Origin: CAVUAN01 sp963739435
GTDB taxonomy: Bacteria; Acidobacteriota; Thermoanaerobaculia; UBA5066; Gp7-AA6
Direction of reading: 5' to 3'
Length of the DNA stretch: 64,000 bases
Assembly (NCBI GenBank): GCA_963739435.1
Contig: CAVUAN010000021.1
Span: forward strand, 62,001-126,000
Within the stretch, counting starts at the first letter, position 1. Each line of letters opens with the position of its first letter. Below the pieces are notes generated by a model. The model was not told where the DNA came from. It ran no database searches and saw only the letters and a list, made by a program, of their open reading frames with translations. The position numbers were made by a program, and so were the translations under genes. Positions 37,447 to 45,990 of this stretch are shown one piece after another.

Positions 37447-38907
37447 TTATCGAATCCCGCGCGGCATCTCGTCGGGGAACCCCGCCCGCTGCTCGAAGGC
37501 CCGCGCGGCGGCAAAGACAGCCTCCTCCCCAAAACGGGGACCCGCGATCTGCAGGCCGAGGGGCAGACCGCGGGAAGAAAGCCCCGATGGGACGGAGATC
37601 GCGGGAAGCCCCGCGAGCGAGGCCGGCACCGTGAAGATGTCCGACAGGTACATCGTCAGCGGATCGTCGGTTTTCTCGCCCAGCCGAAAAGCCGGCGTCG
37701 GGATCGAGGGGCTGATCAGGACATCGACCTTCTCGAAGGCGCGCGCGAAGTCGCTCGACAGCAGTTGCCGGGCGCGCATGGCCCGGCCGTAGTAGGCCTC
37801 GTAGTAGCCGGCGGCGAGGGCAAACGTGCCGAGAAGAATCCGTCTCTTGACCTCGGGGCCGAAGCCTGCCGTGCGCGTGGCGACATAGAGAGACGTCAGG
37901 TCGCCTTCGGAGACCCGGGGTCCATAGCGAACGCCGTCAAAGCGCGCCAGGTTGGAGGAGGCCTCGGCGCTTGCCACGACGTAGTAGATGGCGATCGAGG
38001 CGGGGGCGCGGGGCACGGAAACGGTGACGACCTCGGCGCCGGCGTCCCGGAACGCCTCCCGGGCGGTTTCGAGATTCGTCGCGACTTCGCGCTCGAGGCC
38101 CTCGACCTCGGCTTCCGCCAGGACGCCGACCCGCAGGCCCGTGGCGCCCCGCTGGAGGGCCCCCTCCGGGTCCCCGACAGGCCGGCGCGCCGTCGTGGCG
38201 TCGCGCGGGTCTTCGCCTGCCATCACCCGGTAGAGACGGGCCGCGTCGGCGACCGACCGCGTCAACGGCCCGATCTGGTCGAGGGAAGACCCGAAAGCCA
38301 CCAGGCCGTAGCGCGAGACGCGCCCGTAGGTCGGCTTGAAGCCGACGACACCGCAGCAGGCCGCCGGCTGGCGGATCGAGCCGCCGGTGTCGGAGCCCAG
38401 CCCGGCCGCCACCGCGCGCGCCGCGACCGCGGCGGCGCTGCCCCCGGAAGAGCCCCCCGGGATGCGCTCGAGGTCCCAGGGGTTTCTCGTCTTCTGAAAG
38501 GCGCTGTTCTCCGTCGAGGAACCCATAGCGAACTCGTCGAGGTTCGTCTTGCCGACGAAGACAGCGCCGGCCGCCCGCAGCCGCGCGATTGCCGTCGCGT
38601 CGCCCGTGGGCCGAAAGCCCTCCAGGATCTTCGAGCCGCAGGTGGCCTGGCGGCCCTCAACCCACATGTTGTCTTTGACCGCGATCGGCACTCCCGCCAG
38701 CGGCAGCGCCTCGCCCGACGCGATCCGCGCGTCCACCTGACGGGCCTCCTCGAGAGCCCGCTCGCGCGAGACCTCGAGAAAGGCATGGATACGCCCCTCG
38801 ACCCGGTCGATCGCCTTCAACGTTTCCTCGGCCACCTCGACGGCCGAGCGTTTGCGGAGGGTCACGTGCTCCGCGATCCCCACGACACTGTCAAAGCCGT
38901 GGCTCAT
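37447..38907 (-). CDS. gatA: Asp-tRNA(Asn)/Glu-tRNA(Gln) amidotransferase subunit A
   Basis: Glutaminase/amidase subunit that supplies ammonia for Gln-tRNA or Asn-tRNA synthesis. The 486-residue protein has the amidase signature with catalytic Lys in AVKDNMWV, cis-Ser in GGSSGGSAAAVAA and nucleophile Ser in GSDTGGSIRQPA. The start overlaps the gatC stop (ATGA). gatB is not beside it and must lie elsewhere. Confidence 0.93.
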   Translation of the reverse strand: MSHGFDSVVGIAEHVTLRKRSAVEVAEETLKAIDRVEGRIHAFLEVSRERALEEARQVDARIASGEALPLAGVPIAVKDNMWVEGRQATCGSKILEGFRPTGDATAIARLRAAGAVFVGKTNLDEFAMGSSTENSAFQKTRNPWDLERIPGGSSGGSAAAVAARAVAAGLGSDTGGSIRQPAACCGVVGFKPTYGRVSRYGLVAFGSSLDQIGPLTRSVADAARLYRVMAGEDPRDATTARRPVGDPEGALQRGATGLRVGVLAEAEVEGLEREVATNLETAREAFRDAGAEVVTVSVPRAPASIAIYYVVASAEASSNLARFDGVRYGPRVSEGDLTSLYVATRTAGFGPEVKRRILLGTFALAAGYYEAYYGRAMRARQLLSSDFARAFEKVDVLISPSIPTPAFRLGEKTDDPLTMYLSDIFTVPASLAGLPAISVPSGLSSRGLPLGLQIAGPRFGEEAVFAAARAFEQRAGFPDEMPRGIR

Positions 38908-39206
38908 TCGCCTTCTCCGACGACCCGGGGGACGACCCCGTAGCCGTGCAGAAGCGAGGGCGCGTTTGTTTCGAGCGCCCCCTGGCCGTCTCCGGCAACG
39001 GGCAGATCGGCGCGCAGCGGCGTCGGGTCTGCGGCCATGGCGCCCGGCGCTTCCTCCGTGATCTCCTTGAGCTGGTCGATGTAGGAGACAATGCGGGCCA
39101 GTTGCTCGGTCAGGCGGGGAAGGTCCTTCTCGGGCACCGCCAGCCGAGCCAGCGCGGCCACGCGGCGCACCATGGCCGCGTCGACCGGAGAAGAAGGGTC
39201 GGCCAT
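38904..39206 (-). CDS. gatC: Asp/Glu-tRNA amidotransferase subunit C
   Basis: Small GatA-stabilising subunit of 100 residues. It shows VRRVAALARLAVPEKDLPRLTEQLARIVSYIDQL and ends with LLHGYGVVPRVVGEGE, the usual GatC pattern. It is divergent from the nucleotidyltransferase gene and overlaps gatA. Confidence 0.9.
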   Translation of the reverse strand: MADPSSPVDAAMVRRVAALARLAVPEKDLPRLTEQLARIVSYIDQLKEITEEAPGAMAADPTPLRADLPVAGDGQGALETNAPSLLHGYGVVPRVVGEGE

Positions 39207-39263
39207 TCGAATAATTGTAAGCGAGATCTCTCGACAACCGAAAAAATAGGACGTTGCCGCCGC

Positions 39264-40514
39264 GTGAAGCCTAAGAAGACACTGGTTCCCGCGCGGATAT
39301 CCCATCGGATCGACGGCCTGCGCCGCCGCCGCGCCGTGAGCGAGCTCGACCGGTGTGCCAGCCGCCTCGAGATTCCGGTCTGGATCGTTGGCGGCGCGGT
39401 CCGAGACCTCTGGCTCGGCCGCCCGATTCTCGATATCGACGCTGTCGTCGCAGGCGACGCGGAACCGCTCGCTCGCCTTCTCGAGCGCCGCGGGGTCGGG
39501 CGGATCGTGGCTCTCTCGCTCGATCCGCCCCGCGTCTTCCGCCTCGCCGGACGCGGCATGGAGCTCGATCTGGCGGAGCTGTGGGGCGGCTCGATCGAGT
39601 CGGACCTCGCGCGGCGCGACTTCACGGCCAACGCCATCGCGGTGCCCCTGCCGCGCGGAGGCCCGGTCGATCCCTTCGGCGGCGCCGCGGATCTTGCCAG
39701 CCGCCGGCTTCGGGCCGTCAACGAGAAGAACATCCTCGAAGATCCCCTGCGGTCGCTGCGCGCAGCGCGCTTCCTCGCAACTCACGGTCTCCGTCCGGAT
39801 CGCTTGACCTCGAGGATCTGCCGCGTCGCCGCCGGCGGACTCACGGGCGTGGCGCCCGAGCGCATCCGCACCGAGCTTCAAAAGCTCCTCGAAGCCCCGC
39901 GAGCCTCGACCGCGCTGGCCTGGGCGGCGCGCGCCCGCGTGCTCGCCCCGGCGCTCGGCCTCGCGCTCACGGCGAGCCGGCAAGAGCTCGTGTCCCGCCG
40001 CGCCCATTGCGATGCGGCAGCCGTGGCGCGGCTCGAGCCTCCGGCGAGACTTCGGGCCCGCCTCGCCCTGCTCGCCCTGGCGCAAGGGCTCGCTCCAGCC
40101 GAGGCTTCGCGGTGGCTTCTCCGCCGCCGCTGGAGCCGCGAAGACGCCGGAGCCGCGGGCACCCTGTCCGGGCTCGCTCTCGCCGGACTCACCCGGGCGC
40201 AAGCCAACGACGCCTGGAGGTGGATCCGCGATGCCGGCCCGCGGGCAGGAGAAGGCCTCGCCGTGCTCGAAGCGCTCGGTCAGAAAGGCCGGCGCGCAGC
40301 GCGCGGATTGCGCCGGCACCTGGCGGCGGCGCAGCCCGCTGTGGGTGTCCGTGGCAGAGACGTGCTCGCGTGGCTGGATATTCCGGCCGGCCCCGCCGTC
40401 GGCAAGCTTTTGAGCGAGCTCGAAATCGCCGGCCTTTCGGGCCGCGTGCGCACCCGCCGGCAGGCCCGGAAGTGGCTGGTGGCCAACGCCCCGGCTATAA
40501 TTCGATCCACGTGA
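39264..40514 (+). CDS. tRNA nucleotidyltransferase / poly(A) polymerase family protein
   Basis: Class II nucleotidyltransferase of 416 residues that adds CCA or A residues to RNA 3' ends. The head domain shows WIVGGAVRDLWLGRPILDIDAVV, with the metal-binding DxD, and RRDFTANAIAVPL; the neck follows with EDPLRSLRAARFLATH. The C-terminal half is Ala/Arg-rich and helical with no HD phosphohydrolase domain. Since several tRNAs here already encode CCA, repair or poly(A) addition is plausible. Start is GTG without a visible Shine-Dalgarno; its stop overlaps the next GTG start. Confidence 0.8.
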   Translation: MKPKKTLVPARISHRIDGLRRRRAVSELDRCASRLEIPVWIVGGAVRDLWLGRPILDIDAVVAGDAEPLARLLERRGVGRIVALSLDPPRVFRLAGRGMELDLAELWGGSIESDLARRDFTANAIAVPLPRGGPVDPFGGAADLASRRLRAVNEKNILEDPLRSLRAARFLATHGLRPDRLTSRICRVAAGGLTGVAPERIRTELQKLLEAPRASTALAWAARARVLAPALGLALTASRQELVSRRAHCDAAAVARLEPPARLRARLALLALAQGLAPAEASRWLLRRRWSREDAGAAGTLSGLALAGLTRAQANDAWRWIRDAGPRAGEGLAVLEALGQKGRRAARGLRRHLAAAQPAVGVRGRDVLAWLDIPAGPAVGKLLSELEIAGLSGRVRTRRQARKWLVANAPAIIRST

Positions 40515-41956
40515 CCCTCAACGAGCTCCTCCGGTTCATGGCCAAGAAGGAGGCCTCAGACCTCCACTTGAAGCCGATGCGCCCGCCCCTCCTGCGCGTC
40601 AAGGGCAAGCTCATCCCCTTGAACACCGAGGCGATGCAGCCGGCGGATCTCGAAAGGATGCTGCTCGAGATCCTGACGCCGGACCAGAAGGAACGGTTCG
40701 ACCGCAACCAGTCGGTCGACATCGGCTACGGCGTGCCCGGCGTGGCGCGCTTCCGCGGCAACATCTACATCCAGCGCGGCTCGGTGGCCGGGGTCTTCCG
40801 GCGCATCTCCTTCAACATCCCGGACATCGCGACGCTCGGCCTGCCCGAGGTCCTGGACACCTTCACGCACGTCCCCACCGGCCTCGTCCTGATCACCGGC
40901 CCCACGGGCTCGGGCAAGTCCACGACGCTCGCCTCGATCATGCGCGCTGTCACCGAGAAGCGAGCCGTTCACGTCGTGACGATCGAAGACCCCATCGAGT
41001 ACCTATTCATGGATGCGAAAGGGTCCGTGTCACAGCGCGAAGTCGGGACCGATACGCCGGCCTTCGGCGAGGCCCTGAAGAACATGATGCGGCAGGACCC
41101 CGACGTCATCATGGTCGGCGAGATGCGCGACTGGCCGACGATCCAGACGGTCATCACCGCTGCCGAGACAGGACACCTCGTGTTCTCGACCCTCCACACC
41201 AACAGCGCGGCGCAGTCGATCGACCGCGTCATGGATACCTGCCCCGTCGGTCAGCAGAACCAGCTCCGCGCGCAGCTCGCCCTCGTGCTCCGCGCGATCG
41301 TCTCGATGCGCTTGATCGAGAAGTCCGACCGATCCGGCATGATCGCCGTCTGCGAGATCCTGATCAACACGCCCAAGATCGCCAAGTTGATCGAGTCCGG
41401 CGAAACCAAGGACATCCTCGAGGAGATCGAGTCCTCCGTCGCCTACTACCACATGCAGTCCATGAACCAGTCGCTCCTCGCCCTGCTGGTCAACCAGAAA
41501 ATCACGTACCAGCGCGCGATGGAGCTTTCCACGGACCCCGAAGACTTGTCGTTGAAGCTCCGCAAGCTCTTCCCCCAAATCGAGGAAGACGAGCGAGGAG
41601 GCCTTATGGCGTCGGACAATGATTTCTCCGCCATCGTCCAGCTCATGGATACCAAGAAGCTCTACGAGGAGCAGGAAGAGAAGTGGCGGATCCGGCTGAC
41701 GGACAAGGACGAGGAGATTGCCCGCCTCGAGCACCAGATGAACGACAAGGACCGCACCGTCGAGGGGCGCAGCCAGACGATCGCCGAGATGGAGGAGGAG
41801 GTCCAGCGCCTCAAGACCGAGAACGATCGCATTCAGAAAGAGGCCGCGCAGAAGATCGGGCAATTGAACGAGCGCATCAAGGAGTTGAACCAGCGGGTCA
41901 TGGGAGAGGGCGGCTCCGGCAAGGTTGCCCAGCAGGGCTTCTTCAAGAAGGGCTAG
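40511..41956 (+). CDS. PilT-family twitching ATPase with C-terminal coiled coil
   Basis: Retraction ATPase of type IV pili, 481 residues. PilT motifs: PAS-like N-terminus, Walker A GPTGSGKST (130-138), Asp box, Walker B PDVIMVGEMRD and His box HLVFSTLHTNSA. The PilT core ends near residue 360. The last 120 residues are a charged heptad-rich coiled coil (YEEQEEKWRIRL, MEEEVQRLKTENDRI, QLNERIKELNQRV), which ordinary PilT or PilU lacks. The GTG start overlaps the preceding stop (GTGA); a TATAAT also occurs 10 bp upstream. No other pilus genes are nearby. Confidence 0.87.
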   Translation: MTLNELLRFMAKKEASDLHLKPMRPPLLRVKGKLIPLNTEAMQPADLERMLLEILTPDQKERFDRNQSVDIGYGVPGVARFRGNIYIQRGSVAGVFRRISFNIPDIATLGLPEVLDTFTHVPTGLVLITGPTGSGKSTTLASIMRAVTEKRAVHVVTIEDPIEYLFMDAKGSVSQREVGTDTPAFGEALKNMMRQDPDVIMVGEMRDWPTIQTVITAAETGHLVFSTLHTNSAAQSIDRVMDTCPVGQQNQLRAQLALVLRAIVSMRLIEKSDRSGMIAVCEILINTPKIAKLIESGETKDILEEIESSVAYYHMQSMNQSLLALLVNQKITYQRAMELSTDPEDLSLKLRKLFPQIEEDERGGLMASDNDFSAIVQLMDTKKLYEEQEEKWRIRLTDKDEEIARLEHQMNDKDRTVEGRSQTIAEMEEEVQRLKTENDRIQKEAAQKIGQLNERIKELNQRVMGEGGSGKVAQQGFFKKG

Positions 41957-41971
41957 TTCGCGACTCTGGCT

Positions 41972-42059
41972 CCCTCTCCCGTCGGGAGAGGGCCGGGGTG
42001 AGGGGGTAGCCGGCGCCGAGTTCTCCCCTCACCCCTTCCCTCTCCCGGAGGGAGAGGGG
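41972..42059. repeat. Paired palindromic repeat, copy 3
   Basis: Inverted doublet of the same element, with the two halves closer together than elsewhere (about 20 bp). The right half encodes the last residues and stop of the VanZ-like gene. Confidence 0.85.
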
Positions 42060-42430
42060 GAAAGCGCCGAGGCAATCAGGGCCCCCAGGGCGGCCCCGGT
42101 GACGTCCGCGGCCACGTCCCCTCCCTCCATCGAACGGCCCGGGATCCAGTGCTGGTGCAGCTCGTCCAACGCTCCCCAGACGGCCATCGTTCCCGTGACC
42201 GCCAGGACCCGCAGAAGCGAAAAGACGGCCCGCCCCGGCCAGGCCACGGCACGGTAGAGAAGAAGCCCCTGCATGCCGTAGAGCCCGAGATGAACGACCT
42301 TGTCGAAGTGCGGTATGTCCGACACGAGCGCGACGCGCGGCGGGCTCGGCCAGGAGGTCAGAGCCAGAAGAAAAACGCCCCAGGCGGTGGCCCCGATCCG
42401 GGCTCGCCTGAGGCGTCGTGAGCGATCCAA
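42029..42430 (-). CDS. VanZ-like membrane protein
   Basis: A small membrane protein of 133 residues with about four hydrophobic segments. DKVVHLGLYGMQGLLLYRA and GALDELHQHWIPGRSMEGGDVAADVTGAALGAL match the VanZ-like family, whose biochemical role is unclear outside teicoplanin resistance. It begins at TTG, 15 bp after rplQ, so it probably ends the ribosomal transcript. Its final SPSGRGKG and TGA are provided by the repeat element. The start is uncertain. Confidence 0.75.
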   Translation of the reverse strand: MDRSRRLRRARIGATAWGVFLLALTSWPSPPRVALVSDIPHFDKVVHLGLYGMQGLLLYRAVAWPGRAVFSLLRVLAVTGTMAVWGALDELHQHWIPGRSMEGGDVAADVTGAALGALIASALSPSPSGRGKG

Positions 42431-42445
42431 TGGCCGGGCTGTAGG

Positions 42446-43069
42446 CTACGCGCCGCGCTTCGAAGGACCTGTGCGGCTGGGACCCTTGGCGGGCGCCTGT
42501 TTGGAGGTCTTCCCGGCCTTGCCGGCCTTTTCTGGACGCGGGGGCCTCGTGGATGCCGGTCGGGCGGACTTCTTCGTCGCGGCCTCCGTCCCCTCCTCGC
42601 CCTCGCCCTCCTCGGCCTTTTCCTTGCGGACGGTCTCGACGCGACCGCCGGCCGCGCGCCGCGCCCGGTCGGAGAGCGACTCCTTCCTGGGGCCCTTCTC
42701 CTTCACCTCGAAGCGGTAGTCGACGAACTCCAGGATGGCCGCCTCCGCGGCGTCCCCGCGCCTCTGTCCCAGCCGAAGGATGCGGGTGTAGCCGCCGGGC
42801 CGGTCGACGAAGCGCGGCGCGATCGCCTCGAAAACCTTCTTGACGGTCGTCCGGTCGGGCACCCAGCGGGCGACCCGCCGGCGCGCCGTCACGTCGTCTT
42901 TCTTCGCCGTGGTGATGAGCTTCTCGGCCAGGGGCCGCAGCTCCTTGGCCTTGGACAGCGTCGTCTGGATCCGCTCGTGCGTGAAGAGCGAATCGAGCTG
43001 ATTCGAAAACATCGCCAGGCGATGTGGCGTCGTTCGCCGGAGCTTTCGCCCGGCCCGGTTGTGCATCAT
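42446..43069 (-). CDS. rplQ: 50S ribosomal protein L17 with long basic tail
   Basis: The first 120 residues (AGRKLRRTTPHRLAMFSNQLDSL and GGYTRILRLGQRRGDAAEAAILEFVD) are normal L17. About 80 further residues are low-complexity and rich in Lys, Ala, Glu and Pro, which is unusual. Two ATGs in a row begin the gene. It follows rpoA after 10 bp. Confidence 0.93.
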   Translation of the reverse strand: MMHNRAGRKLRRTTPHRLAMFSNQLDSLFTHERIQTTLSKAKELRPLAEKLITTAKKDDVTARRRVARWVPDRTTVKKVFEAIAPRFVDRPGGYTRILRLGQRRGDAAEAAILEFVDYRFEVKEKGPRKESLSDRARRAAGGRVETVRKEKAEEGEGEEGTEAATKKSARPASTRPPRPEKAGKAGKTSKQAPAKGPSRTGPSKRGA

Positions 43070-43079
43070 GGCTGGTTCC

Positions 43080-44060
43080 CTATTCCTTGCTCGCCTCGAC
43101 CGGCTCGAGCTGCATCCCGAGCGACAGTCCCATCGGCCGCAGGATGTCCCGAATTTCGTTCAAGGACTTGCGGCCGAAGTTCTTGGTCTCGAGCATGTCC
43201 TTCTCCGTCTTCTGAACGAGGTCCCGGATCGTCCGGATGCCGGCGTTCTTCAGACAGTTGGCGCTGCGCACGGAGAGCTCGAGCTCGTCCACGGAACGCC
43301 CGAGGTACTCCGCCAGGTTCTCCGGCAGCTCCCCTTCGCCCGCGCCCTCGAGCGCGGTCTCGTGCTCGACGTTCACGAAGATCGTGAGGTGGTCGCGCAG
43401 CAGCGTCGCGGCCAGGCCGACGGCGTCGGTCGGCGAAACGGTGCCGTTGGTCCAGACTTCGATCACCAGGCGGTCGTAGTCGGTCGCCTGGCCGATCCGG
43501 GCTGCCTCGACGTGGTAGTTCACGCGCCGCACGGGCGAGTGGACCGAGTCGATCGGGATGTGCCCGATGCCCATGTCCTCGTCGAAATTCTTGTCGGCCG
43601 AGACGTAGCCTCTCCCGATCGACACCCTCATCTCCGCCTGGAGCTTGCCGTTCTCGGACAACGTCGCGATCGGTGCCAGCGGGTCCAGGATCTCGATCGA
43701 CGAGTCCCCCTGCAGGTCGGCCGCCGTCACCTTGCCCTTGCGCTCGACGTCGATCGTCAGGATCTTCTCTTCCGTCGTGTGCATCTTGATCGGGATCTGC
43801 TTCAAATTGAGGATGATGTCGGTGACGTCTTCGACGACGCCCGGCAGCGACGAGAACTCGTGCAGCACGCCCTCGATCTTGACCGCCGTGATGGCGGCGC
43901 CTTCGATCGACGTCAGCAGCACGCGCCGCAGCGCGTTGCCGATGGTCGTGCCGAACCCGCGCTCGAACGGCTGCGCGTAGAATTTTCCGTACGTCGCGGT
44001 CAGCGTCTCGGTGTCGGCCTCGAGGCGCTTGGGTTTCTGAAATCCCTTCCACAGTGTCAT
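43080..44060 (-). CDS. rpoA: DNA-directed RNA polymerase subunit alpha
   Basis: Assembly platform of RNA polymerase and contact for activators, 326 residues. The N-terminal domain has FERGFGTTIGNALRRVLLTSIEGAAI; the C-terminal domain has ELELSVRSANCLKNAGIRTI and NFGRKSLNEI, the UP-element contact region. It lies between rpsD and rplQ as in most bacteria. Confidence 0.97.
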   Translation of the reverse strand: MTLWKGFQKPKRLEADTETLTATYGKFYAQPFERGFGTTIGNALRRVLLTSIEGAAITAVKIEGVLHEFSSLPGVVEDVTDIILNLKQIPIKMHTTEEKILTIDVERKGKVTAADLQGDSSIEILDPLAPIATLSENGKLQAEMRVSIGRGYVSADKNFDEDMGIGHIPIDSVHSPVRRVNYHVEAARIGQATDYDRLVIEVWTNGTVSPTDAVGLAATLLRDHLTIFVNVEHETALEGAGEGELPENLAEYLGRSVDELELSVRSANCLKNAGIRTIRDLVQKTEKDMLETKNFGRKSLNEIRDILRPMGLSLGMQLEPVEASKE

Positions 44061-44083
44061 GGTCTTCTGTCCTCCGTTCGCGG

Positions 44084-44710
44084 CTACTTCGAGTAGAGCT
44101 CGACGATGAGCTGCTCGTTGATCGGCAGCTTGATGTCGTCGCGTTTCGGCAATTCAACGACGGTCCCGGAGAACGTCTCCGGCGACAGGTCGAGCCAGGC
44201 GGGCACGCCGCGCGCCCGCGCCGTTTCCACCGAGGCCTTGATCTGTTCGTTGGTGCGGCTCCTGTCCTTGATGGCGACGACCTGGCCCTTGGAGACGCCG
44301 TAGGACGGGATCGACACCTTCTTCCCGCTGACGGTCACGTGGCCGTGCCGCACGAGCTGGCGGGCCTGCGCGCGCGAGGCCGCGAAGCCGAGCGAAAACA
44401 CCACGTTGTCGAGGCGCCTCTCGAGCTCCTCGAGCAGGTTGGCGCCGGTGATGCCCTTGCGGCGCTCCGCCCGCGCGAACGTCAGCCGGAACTGGCCTTC
44501 GAGCAGGCCGTAGATCCTCTTCACCTTCTGCTTCTCGCGCAGCTGGATGCCGTAGCCCAGCAGCTTCGAGCGCCTCCGGCCATGCTGGCCCGGCGGGTAG
44601 TTGCGCCTCTCGATGGCGCACTTGTCCTTGAAACAGCGGTCCCCTTTCAGGAACAGCTTCATCCCTTCGCGCCGGCAGAGCCGGCAAACCGATTCGGTGT
44701 GACGAGCCAA
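44084..44710 (-). CDS. rpsD: 30S ribosomal protein S4, zinc-binding form
   Basis: Primary 16S rRNA-binding protein of 208 residues. The N-terminus keeps four cysteines (CRLCRREG and CFKDKC), the zinc form of S4. The S4 RNA-binding domain RLDNVVFSLGFAASRAQARQLVRHGHV is intact. An 86-bp gap separates it from rpsK. Confidence 0.96.
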   Translation of the reverse strand: MARHTESVCRLCRREGMKLFLKGDRCFKDKCAIERRNYPPGQHGRRRSKLLGYGIQLREKQKVKRIYGLLEGQFRLTFARAERRKGITGANLLEELERRLDNVVFSLGFAASRAQARQLVRHGHVTVSGKKVSIPSYGVSKGQVVAIKDRSRTNEQIKASVETARARGVPAWLDLSPETFSGTVVELPKRDDIKLPINEQLIVELYSK

Positions 44711-44796
44711 ACTTCAATACCTCCGCGGTCCCTATCTTTTTCTTTACGTCCTTCGTCCCGGCCAGGGTCCGTGAGCCGGTTTACAGACGGCCGCGC

Positions 44797-45243
44797 TCAG
44801 ACGCGGCGGCGCTTACGCGGCCGACACCCGTTGTGGGGAATCGGCGTTGTGTCCTTGATGGACTTGATGTCGAGGCCATTGGCCTGCAGAGCCCGGATGG
44901 CCGATTCCCGGCCGGCGCCGGGTCCCGTGACGCGCACGTCGACCGAGCGGACGCCGTGCTCCTTGGCGATCTCCGCGCAGTTGGCCGCGGCCAGCTGGGC
45001 GGCGAAGGGCGTGCCCTTTCGGGACCCCTTGAAGCCGATGCGCCCCGCCGAAGACCAGGCGAGGACGCCGCCTTCCTGGTCCGCAATCGCGATGATCGTG
45101 TTGTTGAAAGAGGCCTGCACGGTCGCGATCGCGTGCGGGATGCTCTTCTTTTCTTTCTTGGCGGCCCGGATGCGCTTGCCCTTGCCCTTGGCGGCAGCGG
45201 GTTTCTCCGGGGTGGCCGAAGCTGCTGGTGTCGGTTCTGCCAT
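44797..45243 (-). CDS. rpsK: 30S ribosomal protein S11
   Basis: Platform protein of 148 residues; ATVQASFNNTIIAIAD and the C-terminal DTTPIPHNGCRPRKRRRV are diagnostic. About 22 Ala/Pro/Lys-rich residues precede the conserved domain, longer than usual. Confidence 0.96.
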   Translation of the reverse strand: MAEPTPAASATPEKPAAAKGKGKRIRAAKKEKKSIPHAIATVQASFNNTIIAIADQEGGVLAWSSAGRIGFKGSRKGTPFAAQLAAANCAEIAKEHGVRSVDVRVTGPGAGRESAIRALQANGLDIKSIKDTTPIPHNGCRPRKRRRV

Positions 45244-45251
45244 GTTTCCTC

Positions 45252-45635
45252 TTACTTCTTCGTCGCCTTCTTCTTGCCTGCGATCGTCTGCTTGCGCGGG
45301 CCCTTGCGGGTCCGGGCGTTGGTGTGCGTGCGCTGGCCGCGGACCGGCAGGTTCTTGCGGTGCCGGATGCCCCGGTAGCAGCCGATGTCCATCAGCCGCT
45401 TGATGTCCACAGCGATGTCCCGGCGCAGGTCGCCCTCGACCTTGCCTTCGTCCGTGATCACCTTGCGGATTCGGACGACCTCCTCTTCGGAAAGGTCCTT
45501 GACCCGCGTGTCGGGCCGGACGTCCGCCTTCCCGAGGATGTCGTTGGAGCGCGGCCGGCCGATGCCGTAGATATAGGTGAGGCCGATCTCGACGCGCTTG
45601 TTGATCGGCAGATCGACTCCAGCAATACGTGCCAT
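45252..45635 (-). CDS. rpsM: 30S ribosomal protein S13
   Basis: Head protein of 127 residues contacting the 50S subunit and tRNA. It starts MARIAGVDLPINKRVEIGL and ends with GQRTHTNARTRKGPRKQ plus a basic tail. The upstream part of the longer frame is rpmJ read out of frame and is excluded. Confidence 0.96.
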   Translation of the reverse strand: MARIAGVDLPINKRVEIGLTYIYGIGRPRSNDILGKADVRPDTRVKDLSEEEVVRIRKVITDEGKVEGDLRRDIAVDIKRLMDIGCYRGIRHRKNLPVRGQRTHTNARTRKGPRKQTIAGKKKATKK

Positions 45636-45646
45636 GTGTCTTCCTC

Positions 45647-45760
45647 TTATCCCTGTCTCTGCTTGTGTTTGGGAATCGAGCAGATCACCCGCACGACGCC
45701 CTTGCGGTGCACAATCTTGCACTTGGCGCAAATCTTCTTGACCGACGCTCTGACTTTCAC
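45647..45760 (-). CDS. rpmJ: 50S ribosomal protein L36, zinc form
   Basis: A 37-residue protein, VKVRASVKKICAKCKIV then VICSIPKHKQRQG, with the C-x2-C...C...H zinc site (Cys 11, 14, 27, His 32). The GTG start is preceded by GGAG, and infA ends eight bases upstream. Confidence 0.95.
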   Translation of the reverse strand: MKVRASVKKICAKCKIVHRKGVVRVICSIPKHKQRQG

Positions 45761-45768
45761 GAGAACTC

Positions 45769-45987
45769 CTACTTGTACCTGTAAATGATCCGGCCGCGGG
45801 TCAGGTCGTAGGGCGACAGCTCCACGAGCACCTTGTCCCCCGGCAGGATCCGAATGAAATTCTTGCGCATCTTGCCCGATATGTGCGCCAGCACCTGGTG
45901 CTTGTTCTCGAGCTCCACTTTGAACATCGCGTTGGGCAACGGCTCGACGACCGTCGCCATGACCTCGATGGCCTCCTCTTTCGACAT
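45769..45987 (-). CDS. infA: Translation initiation factor IF-1
   Basis: A 72-residue OB-fold protein occupying the ribosomal A site during initiation. VVEPLPNAMFKVELENKHQVLAH and ISGKMRKNFIRILPGDKVLVELSPYDLTRGRI match the family throughout. It follows map after three bases. Confidence 0.97.
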   Translation of the reverse strand: MSKEEAIEVMATVVEPLPNAMFKVELENKHQVLAHISGKMRKNFIRILPGDKVLVELSPYDLTRGRIIYRYK

Positions 45988-45990
45988 CGC

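Noticed and set aside
42029..42430. Teicoplanin resistance gene vanZ
   Set aside because: Only the broad VanZ-like membrane family is supported; no van cluster is present.
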